Positions 35,480 through 44,863 of a DNA stretch of 64,000 bases are shown piece after piece (position 1 is the first letter of the stretch; every line of letters begins with the position of its first letter). Below the pieces are notes generated by a model. It saw only the letters and a list, made by a program, of their open reading frames with translations. It did no database searches and was not told where the DNA came from. The DNA is from Sphingomonadales bacterium Ga0077557 (GTDB lineage: Bacteria; Pseudomonadota; Alphaproteobacteria; Sphingomonadales; Sphingomonadaceae). Location of the stretch: contig LNFI01000032.1 in assembly GCA_001464615.1 (NCBI GenBank), positions 1 through 64,000 on the forward strand, given 5' to 3'. Both the position numbers and the translations under genes were made by a program.

Positions 35480-35894
35480 CGCGCTGATCCACCACCGTTA
35501 CCGGCAGATCAAGTGCCCAGTGGCTGCCGTCGAACAGGTCGTGCCGGTGGACCCCGTCCATCTGAAACTGAAGCTCGGTGCCAATCGGACATCCCAGGCT
35601 TGGCAGATGCTGGCGCAGCAGCGTCCGCGCGCCGTTCAGATCATGGGTGTCGACATCGACCCCGCATCCATAGATTTTTTCGATGCCATCCGCATCTTCT
35701 GGCCCGGTCGCTGTCCCCCCGCCCGACACGCACCCCAACCCAGTGAGCTGGAGTTCGGCGTCGATCGGATCGCCATATTGATCATAGCGCTCTGTTGGTC
35801 CGATGGCCTCGGGCAGCATGATGTAGATGGAATGCGGCAGGTCCTTCGGCGCTGGCGGACGCTTTTTTTCGAACATCCGTCGCAACATATCCAT
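35469..35894 (-). CDS. Hypothetical protein
   Basis: This soluble protein of about 141 residues is not one I recognise. It contains LPHSIYIMLPEAIGPTERYD near the N-terminus, several Asp/Gly turns and HRHDLFDGSHWALDLPV near the end; no signal peptide or membrane segment is seen. Three starts are possible (GTG 35912, ATG 35894, ATG 35888); I use 35894, which has GGAG at seven bases. It lies between pheT (24 bp upstream) and the aldose epimerase, which it overlaps by about 11 bp, so it may be read through from pheST. Confidence 0.6.
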   Translation of the reverse strand: MDMLRRMFEKKRPPAPKDLPHSIYIMLPEAIGPTERYDQYGDPIDAELQLTGLGCVSGGGTATGPEDADGIEKIYGCGVDVDTHDLNGARTLLRQHLPSLGCPIGTELQFQMDGVHRHDLFDGSHWALDLPVTVVDQRDDD

Positions 35895-35918
35895 CCCGCA
35901 TCTCCGCTTCACCGTTGG

Positions 35919-38321
35919 TCAGCCGCGCAACATCGCTCCCAGCTTGGCTGCGGCCGCCACCACCTTGTCAGTGATGATTTTCAGGTCCGCATCGGTGAAG
36001 CTCTTGTCGCCCGGTTGCAGCGTGATTTCAATGGCTAGGCTTTTCATGCCGGGCTCAACGCCGGTGCCGGTGAACACGTCGAACAGCCGCGCCGCCGTAA
36101 TTGCTGCCTTGTCCGCACCCTTGACCGCGCGCACCAGGGCATCGGCGGCAAGTGTGTCGGACACCAGGAACGCGAAGTCGCGCGTGACCGATTGCAGTAC
36201 GGGCGGGGCATAGGCCGGGCGCATAAAGCCGCCCTCGCCCTTGGCCGATCGCTTGGCCGGGATGGCATCAAGGTAGAGCTCAACGGCGGCGACTGGGCCA
36301 TCAAGGTCGAACGCTTTGAGGGTCAGCGGGTGCAGCATGCCAAAGCTGGCCAGCACCGTTTTTGGCCCCAGCCGTAACGTGCCCGATTGCCCCGGATGCC
36401 ATGTCTCGCCCGCTTCCCCGAACACCTGGAGGTTGTCGACGGGCGCGCCCGCTTCGGCGAGCAGCGCGAGCGCTTCGGCCTTGGCATCGAACGCATCGAA
36501 CGCCACCGCCTTGCCGCTTTGCCAGCCACGCGCGCGCTTGTCGCCCGCCAGTACGACGCCAAGCGTAGCGCGTTCGGCATCGGCCAGATAGCGGCGACCG
36601 ACTTCAAACAGCCGCACGCTGGCGGCCCCGCGCTTCAGGTTGCGCTCGGTCGCGGCGAGCAGGCCGGGCAGGAGCGAGGGCCGCATGACCTTCAAATCCT
36701 CGCTGATCGGGTTGGCAACCCGCCATTCGAAATTGCCAGCGCTGCGGAACGGGGCCACTTGCGCGTCGGACAAAAAGCTCCAGGTGATCGCCTCGTTCAG
36801 CCCCCGTGCGGCGGCGGCGCGACGGACGCGGCGCTCGAGCTTTTGCTCGGGCGTAGCGGTTGGCCTGGCAACGCCCGCCGCACGCGGCAGCGGGGTTGAT
36901 GGCACCTTGTCGATGCCTTCGATGCGGATGACTTCCTCGACCAGATCGGCCGATCCATCGACATCGCGGCGCCAACTCGGCGGCGTCACCTGCCAGCTGT
37001 CGGTCACACCAAAGCCCAGGCTTTCCAGGATCGTGCGCTGCCGGAGCGGATCAATCGCCAGCCCGCCCAGCGTTTCGGCGCGGCCGGGATCATAGCTGAT
37101 CGTGCGTTCACCCAATGGGGGCGTGCCTGCGCGCGTCACGCCGCTCGCGGTGCCGCCGCAATGTTCCAGCACTAGCCAGGTTGCGATTGCCAGCCCTTCA
37201 TCAAGGAACGCCGGATCGACGCCGCGCTCGAAGCGGGTGCGCGCGTCGCTGGTCAGCAGCAATTTCTGCCCCGTCCGGGCGATGCTCTCGGGGTCGAAAT
37301 AGGCGCATTCGATCAGCACGTCGGTCGTCGTCTCGGCAACGCCGGTTTCTTCGCCGCCCATGATGCCGCCAATGTCATGGACCTTCTCGTCATCGGCGAT
37401 GACGGTCATGCCCTCGTCGAGCGCATAGGTCTTGCCGTTGAGCGCGACCACGCTCTCGCCGCTGCGTGCTTTCCGCGCGACCAGCCCGCCGACCAGCTTG
37501 GCCTGGTCATAGACGTGCAGCGGACGCCCGAGATCGAACATCACGAAATTGGTGATGTCGACCAGCACCGAAATCGGCTTTTGCCCGATTGCCTTCAGCT
37601 TTTGCTGCATCCAGGGCGGCGATGCGCCATTGGTGACGCCCGCCACCGTCTGCGCATAAAAGGCTGGGCAGCCATCGGCGTCCTCAGTCCGCACATCGGG
37701 GCCGGGGCCTTCGCCCGCGACCGAGGCCGCCGCCATGCGATAGACATCGGCAAGCGAGCGTAGCGTGCCCATCCCGCCCGCCGCCAGATCGCGCGCAATC
37801 CCGCGCACGCCCATGCAATCCTGCTTGTTGGGGGTGACCGAGACGTCAATGACGGGATCGGTCAGCCCGGCATAATCGGGATAGGCGGTGCCGACCGGTG
37901 CGTCGTCGGGCAGCTCGATGATGCCGTCATGGTCATCGCCCAGCTCCAGCTCTCGGGTTGAGCACATCATGCCATTCGACACGACGCCCCTGATCTCGGC
38001 GACCTTCAGCACCATGCCGTTAGCAGGCACAGTGGCACCGGGCGCACCGAACACACCGACCAGCCCAGCGCGGGCATTGGGCGCGCCGCACACCACCTGC
38101 ATCGGTCCGTCACCGGCATCGATCGACAGCACCTGCAGCTTGTCCGCCTGCGGGTGGCGTTCGGCAGAAAGCACCTTGGCGACGCGGAACGCGGCGAGCT
38201 TTTCGCCGGGATTCTCGACGCCCTCGACCTCAAGCCCAATGCGGGTGAGCGCCAGGACGATCTCGTCGAGGCTTGCGGTCGTCTCCAAATGCTCTTTGAG
38301 CCAGCTCAGCGTGAACTTCAT
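35919..38321 (-). CDS. pheT: Phenylalanine-tRNA ligase beta subunit
   Basis: The beta subunit of phenylalanyl-tRNA synthetase provides tRNA binding and editing of mischarged Tyr-tRNA. The 800-residue chain has the starting motif [12 protein letters not shown], an OB-fold tRNA-binding domain (about 40-150), B3/B4 editing domain (about 210-385), B5 domain, and a C-terminal anticodon-binding ferredoxin-like domain (about 705-800). ATG 38321 overlaps the pheS stop in an ATGA arrangement, giving coupled translation; a reading from 38480 lies inside pheS and is rejected. Confidence 0.97.
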   Translation of the reverse strand: MKFTLSWLKEHLETTASLDEIVLALTRIGLEVEGVENPGEKLAAFRVAKVLSAERHPQADKLQVLSIDAGDGPMQVVCGAPNARAGLVGVFGAPGATVPANGMVLKVAEIRGVVSNGMMCSTRELELGDDHDGIIELPDDAPVGTAYPDYAGLTDPVIDVSVTPNKQDCMGVRGIARDLAAGGMGTLRSLADVYRMAAASVAGEGPGPDVRTEDADGCPAFYAQTVAGVTNGASPPWMQQKLKAIGQKPISVLVDITNFVMFDLGRPLHVYDQAKLVGGLVARKARSGESVVALNGKTYALDEGMTVIADDEKVHDIGGIMGGEETGVAETTTDVLIECAYFDPESIARTGQKLLLTSDARTRFERGVDPAFLDEGLAIATWLVLEHCGGTASGVTRAGTPPLGERTISYDPGRAETLGGLAIDPLRQRTILESLGFGVTDSWQVTPPSWRRDVDGSADLVEEVIRIEGIDKVPSTPLPRAAGVARPTATPEQKLERRVRRAAAARGLNEAITWSFLSDAQVAPFRSAGNFEWRVANPISEDLKVMRPSLLPGLLAATERNLKRGAASVRLFEVGRRYLADAERATLGVVLAGDKRARGWQSGKAVAFDAFDAKAEALALLAEAGAPVDNLQVFGEAGETWHPGQSGTLRLGPKTVLASFGMLHPLTLKAFDLDGPVAAVELYLDAIPAKRSAKGEGGFMRPAYAPPVLQSVTRDFAFLVSDTLAADALVRAVKGADKAAITAARLFDVFTGTGVEPGMKSLAIEITLQPGDKSFTDADLKIITDKVVAAAAKLGAMLRG

Positions 38322-39409
38322 GCGCCGACTCCCGCGGACAAAGTGGGCACGTCGAGGCAGGAGAAGCCATAATGCTTCATCCAGCGCAGATCGCCGTCGA
38401 AGAACGGGCGCAGATCGTCCATGCCATATTTCAGCATCGCCAGCCGATCGATCCCACAGCCGAATGCAAAGCCCTGCCATTCGTCGGGATCAAGCCCGCA
38501 GGCGGCGATCACCTTGGGGTGGACCATGCCGCTGCCGAGCACTTCCATCCAGCCGCCATTCTCCGTATCGCCGCCGCCCCCGATCACGCGCTTGCCGTTT
38601 TGCACGGTGAAGCCGACATCGACCTCCGCCGATGGCTCGGTGAAGGGGAAATAGCTCGGGCGCAGCCGCAGCACGACATCGTCGCGCTCGAAAAACGCCT
38701 TGAGGAAGGTCTCGAGCGTCCATTTCAAATGGCCAAGCGTGATGCCCTTGTCGATCACCAGCCCTTCGACCTGATGGAACATTGGCGTGTGCGTGGCATC
38801 ACTGTCCGATCGATAGGTGCGACCCGGCGCGATGATGCGAATCGGCGGCGCTTGCGTCATCATCGTGCGGATTTGAACGGGGGAGGTGTGCGTGCGCAGC
38901 ACCATTGGCCGTTCATGCTCGCCCGCGAGGTAGAAAGTATCGTGCATCGCCCGCGCTGGGTGCGTCTCGGGAATGTTGAGCGCGGAGAAATTATGCCAAT
39001 CGTCCTCTATCTCCGGCCCCGTTGCGACCGCGAAACCCAGATCGGCGAAGATTTCGGCGAGTTCGTCCATCACCTGCGAAACGGGGTGGATACTGCCGAC
39101 CAGTGCCGGTTCAGCAGGCAGCGTCATGTCGATCGTCTCGCGCGCCAGCCGCGCATCGAGGTCGGCGCGTTCCAGTGCAGCCTTTCGGGTCGCGATCGCC
39201 ACGGTGACCGCCTCGCGCAGGCCGTGAATTGCCGGCCCCTTCGCCTGACGCTCCTCAGGTGTCATCGCGCCAAGCGACTTGAGTAGGGTGGTGATCACCC
39301 CCGTTTTGCCCAGGGCCTGAACCCGCACCGCATCAAGTGCGTCGAGCCCGCTCGCGGCATCGATCGCGGCAAGCATGTCGGTCTGCATCTGGTCTAGGTC
39401 GGTGGTCAT
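38318..39409 (-). CDS. pheS: Phenylalanine-tRNA ligase alpha subunit
   Basis: The catalytic alpha subunit (363 residues) has an N-terminal coiled-coil arm (about 1-95) and a class II synthetase core: [25 protein letters not shown] (motif 2 region), and [16 protein letters not shown] (motif 3). ATG 39409 (MTTDLDQMQ) is taken as start; an ATG at 39427 is possible. It is followed by pheT with a 4-base overlap. An intrinsic terminator at 39441 separates it from rplT. Confidence 0.96.
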   Translation of the reverse strand: MTTDLDQMQTDMLAAIDAASGLDALDAVRVQALGKTGVITTLLKSLGAMTPEERQAKGPAIHGLREAVTVAIATRKAALERADLDARLARETIDMTLPAEPALVGSIHPVSQVMDELAEIFADLGFAVATGPEIEDDWHNFSALNIPETHPARAMHDTFYLAGEHERPMVLRTHTSPVQIRTMMTQAPPIRIIAPGRTYRSDSDATHTPMFHQVEGLVIDKGITLGHLKWTLETFLKAFFERDDVVLRLRPSYFPFTEPSAEVDVGFTVQNGKRVIGGGGDTENGGWMEVLGSGMVHPKVIAACGLDPDEWQGFAFGCGIDRLAMLKYGMDDLRPFFDGDLRWMKHYGFSCLDVPTLSAGVGA

Positions 39410-39440
39410 TGCATTCCCGTCCGTCATTCGCCTGCGTCCG

Positions 39441-39480
39441 ATAACGAAAAGGGCGCGGGTGGCAATCCACCCGCGCCCCT
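39441..39480 (-). terminator. Intrinsic terminator after rplT
   Basis: On the minus strand a perfect 12-bp G+C-rich stem (39467-39478 with 39451-39462) and a 4-base loop are followed by TTTTCGTTAT. This fits a Rho-independent terminator for the rpmI-rplT transcript, placed between rplT (ends 39504) and pheS (starts 39409), so pheST needs its own promoter. Confidence 0.8.
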
Positions 39481-39503
39481 TATTGGCGTGCTGCTCAGTC
39501 CGC

Positions 39504-39869
39504 TCAGGCGGCCTGGGGCAGGGCCGCCTTCGCCTGAGCGATGATGCCGCTAAACGCTGCGCCTTCGTGCATGGCGATATCGGCCAGGACCTTCCGGTCG
39601 AGTTCGACGCCAGCCAGCTTCAGGCCGTGCATGAACTGGCCATAAGTGAGGCCTTCCATGCGGACGGCGGCGTTGATACGCTGGATCCAGAGCGCCCGGA
39701 ACGAGCGCTTCTTTACCTTGCGATCGCGATAGGCATATTGCCCGGCCTTTTCGACGGCCTGGCGGGCGATGCGGATCGTGTTCTTGCGACGGCCATAATA
39801 GCCCTTCGCTGATTCCAAAATCCGCTTATGTTTGGCGCGGGTGGTTACACCCCGTTTGACGCGTGCCAT
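39504..39869 (-). CDS. rplT: 50S ribosomal protein L20
   Basis: L20 is a 121-residue primary assembly protein of the large ribosomal subunit. Sequence is the standard one: [19 protein letters not shown] start, [20 protein letters not shown] and [14 protein letters not shown]. In many bacteria L20 represses its own operon by binding a leader or intergenic RNA. It lies 17 bp after rpmI and ends in an intrinsic terminator. Confidence 0.98.
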   Translation of the reverse strand: MARVKRGVTTRAKHKRILESAKGYYGRRKNTIRIARQAVEKAGQYAYRDRKVKKRSFRALWIQRINAAVRMEGLTYGQFMHGLKLAGVELDRKVLADIAMHEGAAFSGIIAQAKAALPQAA

Positions 39870-39886
39870 TTCCTAAATCTCCTAGC

Positions 39887-40090
39887 TCAACCGAGGCCGT
39901 AAGGCGCCCAGGCCTTCACGGTTGCGGTGTCGGCCTTTGACAGGACCTTGGTGCCGCGGTTCTGGCGAATATATTTGCCGTTATGGCTGATCAGCCGGTG
40001 GCGCTTGCCTGCGACACCATGTTTCAGCTTCCCGGTCGCCGTGAGCTTGAAGCGTTTCTTGACGCCGCTCTTGGTCTTGAGTTTGGGCAT
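39887..40090 (-). CDS. rpmI: 50S ribosomal protein L35
   Basis: L35 is a 67-residue basic protein of the large ribosomal subunit, starting MPKLKTKSGVKKRFKLT and containing KLKHGVAGKRHRLISHN. It forms an operon with rplT. infC, which precedes rpmI in many bacteria, is not here; the upstream gene is a HAD hydrolase 154 bp away, and a promoter is visible in the gap. Confidence 0.98.
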   Translation of the reverse strand: MPKLKTKSGVKKRFKLTATGKLKHGVAGKRHRLISHNGKYIRQNRGTKVLSKADTATVKAWAPYGLG

Positions 40091-40179
40091 TTTCGTCTCC
40101 TTGTTTGCGCGACGATTTATGAACGGCCACGGCAGCCCATACCGGCCGGGCAGTTCCTCTTACTCGCGGAAAGGCGGGC

Positions 40180-40207
40180 GCATAGACGAAGCCTTTGGCC
40201 TTTGCAA
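40180..40207 (-). promoter_or_regulatory. Promoter of rpmI-rplT
   Basis: On the minus strand TTGCAA (40207-40202) and CTATGC (40185-40180) are 16 bases apart, in the AAAGGCCAAAGGC-rich context I recall for ribosomal-protein promoters in sphingomonads. Transcription would leave a leader of roughly 80 bases before rpmI, room for L20 autoregulation. Confidence 0.5.
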
Positions 40208-40244
40208 CCAGCGGCAGCGATATCGCCGCCGCCGTGGCGCGCGG

Positions 40245-40895
40245 TTAGGCCTGATTGAGCCGGGCAATAAGCCCGGGCAGCGCCGCAAGGTCCGCGATCG
40301 TTGCGGTCGCGCATGCCCTGTCGGGATGACTTGCATGGGCCATCGCCCAGAGGCCGCGATCTAGCCAGATTGCGGCCATGCCCGCCGCACGCGCGGGGAG
40401 GATGTCATTATCAAGACGATCCCCAACATAGGCGATCGCTGCTGGCGCAAGCCCGGTTATCCCAGCGATTCGCTCGAAAAAGCGCGGCGACGGTTTTTCA
40501 ATGCCCCAACCCGCCGATGATGCGATAAAATCGGCCGTAACGCCGCACGCCAGCAGCGCCGATTCGGCGGCTTCGGGCTGGTTGCCCGCGATGCCAACTA
40601 CCAGCCCCTGCGACCGCAGCGCCGCCAGACAGGGAAGGGCGTCGGGGTAAAAATCCTGCGGCTCGATTACATAACCTTGCCCAGCGGCCTCCCGGTCCCG
40701 GGTTGCGGCATCAACATCAAATCCGGGCGCGAATCGATCAAACACCCGCCGGTGGTGCGCGCCGCTGGCAATATTTTCCTGGAATGCCGCGAGAAACGTG
40801 GCGCGTGGGACGCCGATCCAATCGGCCCAGAGCGACCATTGCCGTGTCTCGTCCACCAGGGTTTCGCCGACATCCAGGAACACCGCGCGAATCAC
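40245..40895 (-). CDS. HAD-superfamily hydrolase
   Basis: This 216-residue haloacid-dehalogenase-type hydrolase has motif I as LDVGETLVD (first Asp kept, the usual second Asp replaced by Gly), motif II in GIAGN, and the C-terminal YVGDRLDNDILPARAAGM with the metal-binding Asp residues. The DxGET variant occurs in REG-2-like HADs; loss of the second Asp may mean altered phosphatase activity. A cap domain sits between motifs I and II. It ends up 6 bp downstream of the hisN-like gene and is likely co-transcribed with it. Confidence 0.85.
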   Translation of the reverse strand: MIRAVFLDVGETLVDETRQWSLWADWIGVPRATFLAAFQENIASGAHHRRVFDRFAPGFDVDAATRDREAAGQGYVIEPQDFYPDALPCLAALRSQGLVVGIAGNQPEAAESALLACGVTADFIASSAGWGIEKPSPRFFERIAGITGLAPAAIAYVGDRLDNDILPARAAGMAAIWLDRGLWAMAHASHPDRACATATIADLAALPGLIARLNQA

Positions 40896-40901
40896 GGCAA
40901 C

Positions 40902-41702
40902 TCAATGCCCGTGACAGCCGAGCGTCTCGACGATTTCCTCGATTCGCGCTGGATCGCCAGCGGCGATGACCTCGCCCGTGCTGTCGGCGGTCAGCGGATC
41001 GCCCGCCCAATCGCACATCCGCCCGCCCGCGCCCTCGACAACGGGGACCAGCGCGACGAAGTCGTGGATTTTCAGGCCCGCTTCGACAACAATATCGAGC
41101 TGTCCCGAGGCAAGGCAGCCATAATTATAGCAATCACCGCCATAGATCGGGCCCTGCCGCATCTTGCCCCCGGCGGCGGCACGGGCAAGCGCCACAAAAT
41201 GATCTGCCTGATGATCGTCAAAAGCGTGCGGGCTGGTGGTGGCAAGCGCAGCACCTTCAAGCGCCGGGCAAAGGCGGGTTCGAGTCGGCGTGCCGTTGAA
41301 CAAGCTCGGCTGCCCGATGACGCCAAGCCAGCGTTCCTTCAGGATTGGCTGATCGATGATGCCCAGCATCGGCCAGCCTTCGATCATCAGGCCAATAAGG
41401 GTCCCAAAAATCGGCCTGCCGGAAACAAAGGCGCGGGTGCCGTCGACCGGGTCGAGCACCCAGGCGCGGCCGCTGCTGCCGTCTTTGGTGCCATATTCCT
41501 CGCCGATAATCGCGTCATCGGGAAAGGCCTGTTCAATCAGCGTACGCATCGCGGCTTCCGCTTCGCGATCGGCCAAAGTGACGGGCGAATGATCCGCCTT
41601 GGTCTCCAGCCCGTGCGGGCGACGGAAATAGGGGCGGATCGCTGCCCCGGCTGCATCGGCGAGGCGTTCGGCGAGGGCGATATCGGCTGGGGTGACGCGC
41701 AT
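40902..41702 (-). CDS. hisN: Histidinol-phosphatase (inositol monophosphatase family)
   Basis: This 266-residue, Mg-dependent phosphatase of the inositol-monophosphatase fold resembles HisN, which converts L-histidinol phosphate to histidinol in many actinobacteria and alphaproteobacteria. Metal-binding motifs are clear: IIGEEYG, WVLDPVDGTRAF and, near the end, IHDFVALVPVVEGAGG; YGGDCYNYG also fits HisN. It could instead act on other sugar or inositol phosphates. It starts the two-gene unit with the HAD hydrolase. Confidence 0.88.
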   Translation of the reverse strand: MRVTPADIALAERLADAAGAAIRPYFRRPHGLETKADHSPVTLADREAEAAMRTLIEQAFPDDAIIGEEYGTKDGSSGRAWVLDPVDGTRAFVSGRPIFGTLIGLMIEGWPMLGIIDQPILKERWLGVIGQPSLFNGTPTRTRLCPALEGAALATTSPHAFDDHQADHFVALARAAAGGKMRQGPIYGGDCYNYGCLASGQLDIVVEAGLKIHDFVALVPVVEGAGGRMCDWAGDPLTADSTGEVIAAGDPARIEEIVETLGCHGH

Positions 41703-41788
41703 CCTCTGCTAGTATCGCGCTGGCTGGGCGGGGACCAGCGCGAATAGCGACTCCATTTTGTCACAATCGACTGACAGGAAAGGTGCTG

Positions 41789-42859
41789 ATGCGATATTCC
41801 TTCCTTGCGCTGCCGCTGATCGCGGCCAGCAGCCCCGCCTTTGCGCAACTGCGCCCGTTGATCGAACCCCCTGCCTCAGCCGCGAGCGCGCTGAGTGGCG
41901 TTGATGTGTTTCTGATCAATGAGGGCACGCAGCCTGCTGAAGTCGAGGCTCCGGCGACCATTCAGACCATGGCGCGCGATGGCACGACGCTGACGATCGA
42001 ACTGATCCGGTCGACCGCCGATACCGCACCGGTTGCGCCGGGCGGATTTGCTCGGCTCCGCTATCGGCTGGCACCGGTTGCGCGGCCAGCCGCCCCCCGG
42101 CGTGTCATCGCCCAGGCATCAACCCCCAGTTCGACCCAGGGGGAGGATGTCACGACCAGCGCGCGGGGGACGGCAAGCGGCTTTCTGGCGCGGTTCAGCC
42201 CGTTCGAACCGGTCTATGGCGTTATCGGCACGGGCGATGCCGGTGCCAAGGTGCAACTGAGCTTTGCGCTCCAGCCTTTCGCCAGCACCGGGCCGGCATC
42301 TTACATCAAGGTTGCCTATACCCAGACGATCTTCTGGGCGCTCAACCAGCCATCCGGGCCAATTCGGGCGACCACTTATAGTCCTGAAGCCTTTATCGAC
42401 GTGCCGGTTGGCGACAGCACGCGGCTGGCGATTGGCTATCGGCACGATTCCAACGGTGGCGGGGTGGCCAACTCGGTTGACATTAACCGCTTCTATTTGC
42501 GCGCCAATCAGAGCGTCGCGCTGGGGCGCGATTGGCGGCTCGATATCACGCCGCAGGGCTGGTTCTATGTGGGCAACCAGGGCCAGGCCGATATGATTGA
42601 ACGCTTTTACGGCTATGGCGCGCTTGGGGTGTCGGTTGAGCAGCGCGACGGGATCAAGCTGGCGGTGTTGGCGCGCGGTAACCCGGTGACGCGGCTTGGA
42701 TCGGCTGAGTTGTTCGCTTCCTATCCGATCAAGCGGTTCGGCGTCGGCGATGTCGGGATCTATCTCTTTGGCCAGGCTTTTCATGGCTATGGCGAGGCGC
42801 TCACTGATTTTAACCGCGTCGATACGCATGCCCGGATCGGCCTGGCGTTCACCCGGTAG
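41789..42859 (+). CDS. pldA: Outer-membrane phospholipase A with extra N-terminal domain
   Basis: This 356-residue OMPLA-type enzyme hydrolyses acyl chains of phospholipids that reach the outer leaflet. A signal peptide (AFA cleavage about residue 19) is followed by about 110 residues of extra, probably beta-rich periplasmic sequence not found in E. coli PldA, and then the 12-strand barrel. Catalytic residues match: H219 and S221 in GYRHDSNGG and the Asn of DINRFYLR; HGYGEALTDFN is the Ca-site region. AGGAAAGG precedes ATG 41789. It stands alone, 86 bp from the divergent hisN-like gene. Confidence 0.88.
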   Translation: MRYSFLALPLIAASSPAFAQLRPLIEPPASAASALSGVDVFLINEGTQPAEVEAPATIQTMARDGTTLTIELIRSTADTAPVAPGGFARLRYRLAPVARPAAPRRVIAQASTPSSTQGEDVTTSARGTASGFLARFSPFEPVYGVIGTGDAGAKVQLSFALQPFASTGPASYIKVAYTQTIFWALNQPSGPIRATTYSPEAFIDVPVGDSTRLAIGYRHDSNGGGVANSVDINRFYLRANQSVALGRDWRLDITPQGWFYVGNQGQADMIERFYGYGALGVSVEQRDGIKLAVLARGNPVTRLGSAELFASYPIKRFGVGDVGIYLFGQAFHGYGEALTDFNRVDTHARIGLAFTR

Positions 42860-42938
42860 AATGCCGCTATTGTGCTGCAGCGCTGGTTACGCCTAGCCTG
42901 CTCCCATGAACACTGATTTTTTCGATTTGGAGATCACG

Positions 42939-43514
42939 ATGAAGCGCTCGCCCACCCTGTTCGCCTGTGCTGTGGTTGCTGGCCTGGCCATCGCGATTGC
43001 TACCCCTGCCATGGCGGCGCTGGCCCCAGGGGCAAAGGCACCCGATTTCACCACCCGCGGCGCGACGGCGGGCAAGATTTCGACCGTCAATCTCAAGGCA
43101 GCGCTGAAAAAGGGACCGGTCGTCCTTTATTTTTTCCCGGCGGCATTCACGCCGGGATGCAGCGCCGAAGCGCGCGCCTTTGCCGAAGCGATCCCTGCCT
43201 TTACCAAGGCCGGGGCAACGGTGATTGGCATGTCGGCAGATCAGGTTGATGTGCTTGCAGATTTTTCAGCCAAGGATTGCGCCGGCAAATTTCAGGTTGC
43301 TAGCGCCGGGCCTCAAGTGATTGCAGGATATGATGTTGCCCTGGGGCGGACGATGACCGGACGCGATGGTCAACCGCGCGCCATCACGACCAGGACCAGC
43401 TATGTGATTACACCAGAAGGCATAATTTACTATGCCCATAACGATATGAGCTATGCTGATCACGTTCGTAATACGCTGGATGCCGTCAAACGCTATCGTG
43501 CCACCGCCCCTTGA
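42939..43514 (+). CDS. Exported peroxiredoxin (BCP type)
   Basis: This 191-residue peroxiredoxin has a signal peptide (ATPAMA cleavage about residues 20-26) and the peroxidatic segment YFFPAAFTPGCSAEA, with Thr and Cys in place (TPGC). It resembles bacterioferritin-comigratory proteins but is predicted periplasmic, where it would reduce peroxide using an unknown electron donor. A second Cys appears in AKDCAGKF and may resolve the sulfenate. ATG 42939 has GGAG at proper spacing, whereas the upstream ATG 42906 would bury the signal peptide. It lies between pldA and the diguanylate cyclase. Confidence 0.88.
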   Translation: MKRSPTLFACAVVAGLAIAIATPAMAALAPGAKAPDFTTRGATAGKISTVNLKAALKKGPVVLYFFPAAFTPGCSAEARAFAEAIPAFTKAGATVIGMSADQVDVLADFSAKDCAGKFQVASAGPQVIAGYDVALGRTMTGRDGQPRAITTRTSYVITPEGIIYYAHNDMSYADHVRNTLDAVKRYRATAP

Positions 43515-43615
43515 TCCCGAAAATGCTTGGCTGACGGTCACCTTATTTTAGGTGTTGTTGGCTATGAAAACGGCTCCAGAGGGTATCCGGGCGTTTGATC
43601 AAACACTTGGCGGAA

Positions 43616-44671
43616 ATGGGGACGATGGTCGACAGGGCGTTAAAGAGCATTGATGGTGGACAGCCGATTGATCGTGAGGAAGCGACTCGGACGATTTTTC
43701 AACGAATCGGCGTTTTTCTAAGCGATAATCGGCTGGGCCCTGATCCGGTGAACTATGCCTTTGCCTATCGGGTGATGATTGATCCCGTTGGCCCGCTTGC
43801 CAAGGCGGTTGCAGCGCTCACCGATGGCGGTGTGCGGCTGACCAAGCGCGATATTATGGCGCTGGGTGGCGATGTCGGCAACGCGCCGGTCACGCCGGTC
43901 GCCGAGGCTGATCGCAAAGCCGGCGAAGGGCTGGTTGCGCAAACCCAGATGCAGGTCGAAGGCTTTCAGGATCTGGTGATGGCAATGCGCTCCGAAACGC
44001 GCGATTTCGGGCGTGATCTTGCCGCAAAGGCTGATGCCATTCGCGAATCATCTGGCGCAGGTGCGTCAGAAGCAGTGATGCGCATTACGACCGCGATGCT
44101 GGATCGAGTCCAGTCCGCCGAAAGTCAGCTCGAAGCCGCGACGCGCGAAGCGACGGATCTGCGCGCCAAGCTCGAAGAGGCGCGCGACAATGCCAGGCGC
44201 GATCCCCTGACCGACCTCCCCAATCGGCGCGCCTTTGAGGAATGCTATGCCGAGCATCTTGCCAAGGGCGACGCGATGTGTCTGGCCGTGTGCGATATTG
44301 ATCGGTTCAAGCTCGTCAATGACAGTTTTGGCCATGCCGTTGGCGATCGCGTGCTGAAGGCGATTGCTGATGTTTTGGCATCGGAGTGTGACGGGCATAT
44401 GGTCGCGCGCTATGGCGGCGAGGAATTTGTCGTGCTGTTTTCAGGCGTTGACATGGCAGCGGCGAGCGATCTGCTTGAAGGCGCGCGCGCGCTCGTCGCC
44501 AAGAAGCGCTATCGCCTGCGCGAATCGGATGAGCCGCTGGGTGAGGTCACCTTCTCTGCCGGGCTGACGGCCGCTGGGCCCGGGGAAGAGGTTGGCGAGG
44601 CGTTCGTTCGCGCCGATCGCTTGCTTTATACGGCCAAGGCCGATGGGCGGAACCAGCTGAAAATGGGCTAA
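43616..44671 (+). CDS. GGDEF-domain diguanylate cyclase
   Basis: This protein of about 351 residues makes the second messenger cyclic di-GMP. A long helical N-terminal region (about 1-180, with a likely coiled coil QSAESQLEAATREATDLRAK) precedes the GGDEF domain (DPLTDLPNRRAFEE, DIDRFKLVND, ARYGGEEFVVLF). The residues five before GGEEF do not form RxxD, so product feedback at the I-site is probably absent. No membrane segment is seen. Start is uncertain among TTG 43595, ATG 43616 and ATG 43625; GCGGA lies before 43616. Confidence 0.9.
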   Translation: MGTMVDRALKSIDGGQPIDREEATRTIFQRIGVFLSDNRLGPDPVNYAFAYRVMIDPVGPLAKAVAALTDGGVRLTKRDIMALGGDVGNAPVTPVAEADRKAGEGLVAQTQMQVEGFQDLVMAMRSETRDFGRDLAAKADAIRESSGAGASEAVMRITTAMLDRVQSAESQLEAATREATDLRAKLEEARDNARRDPLTDLPNRRAFEECYAEHLAKGDAMCLAVCDIDRFKLVNDSFGHAVGDRVLKAIADVLASECDGHMVARYGGEEFVVLFSGVDMAAASDLLEGARALVAKKRYRLRESDEPLGEVTFSAGLTAAGPGEEVGEAFVRADRLLYTAKADGRNQLKMG

Positions 44672-44793
44672 GGCCCGCTCTCCTGAAAAATTTTCCCAAA
44701 TAATGGTGACCTAAACCAAAAAATCTGGCGTATTTTACTACGGCGCGGCCATCCTTTGGTGAATAACCGCTGAATACCGCCAAATTTTCAGTT

Positions 44794-44809
44794 TGGCACG
44801 CTCCCTGCA
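44794..44809 (+). promoter_or_regulatory. Sigma-54 (RpoN) promoter
   Basis: TGGCACG-CTCC-CTGCA matches the -24/-12 consensus TGGCACG-N4-TTGCA at all but one position, with GG and GC separated by exactly ten bases. The predicted start of transcription is near 44820, 44 bases ahead of a tiny ORF with a strong ribosome-binding site. A CCAAA/TTTGG inverted repeat (about 44780-44796) overlaps the -24 box. Sigma-54 promoters need an activator ATPase; I cannot identify its site. Confidence 0.75.
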
Positions 44810-44821
44810 AAGGCTTTGGCA

Positions 44822-44850
44822 TCGCCGGTTGGATGGTCCAACCGAGGCGA
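44822..44850 (+). other. 5'-UTR hairpin at the predicted transcript start
   Basis: TCGCC-GGTTGGA (44822-44833) pairs with TCCAACC-(GA bulge)-GGCGA (44837-44850) around a TGG loop, giving 12 bp. It begins two bases after the predicted sigma-54 start and ends five bases before the AAAGGGAG ribosome-binding site, so it could stabilise the mRNA or gate translation. Confidence 0.6.
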
Positions 44851-44863
44851 TAAAGGGAGAAAA

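Noticed and set aside
38322-38480. N-terminal extension of pheT
   Set aside because: It lies inside pheS; the conserved start [12 protein letters not shown] and the ATGA overlap fix the start at 38321.
40245-40895. HAD hydrolase as a pseudogene because of its DxGET motif
   Set aside because: The substitution is known in REG-2-like HAD branches, and the rest of the protein is intact.
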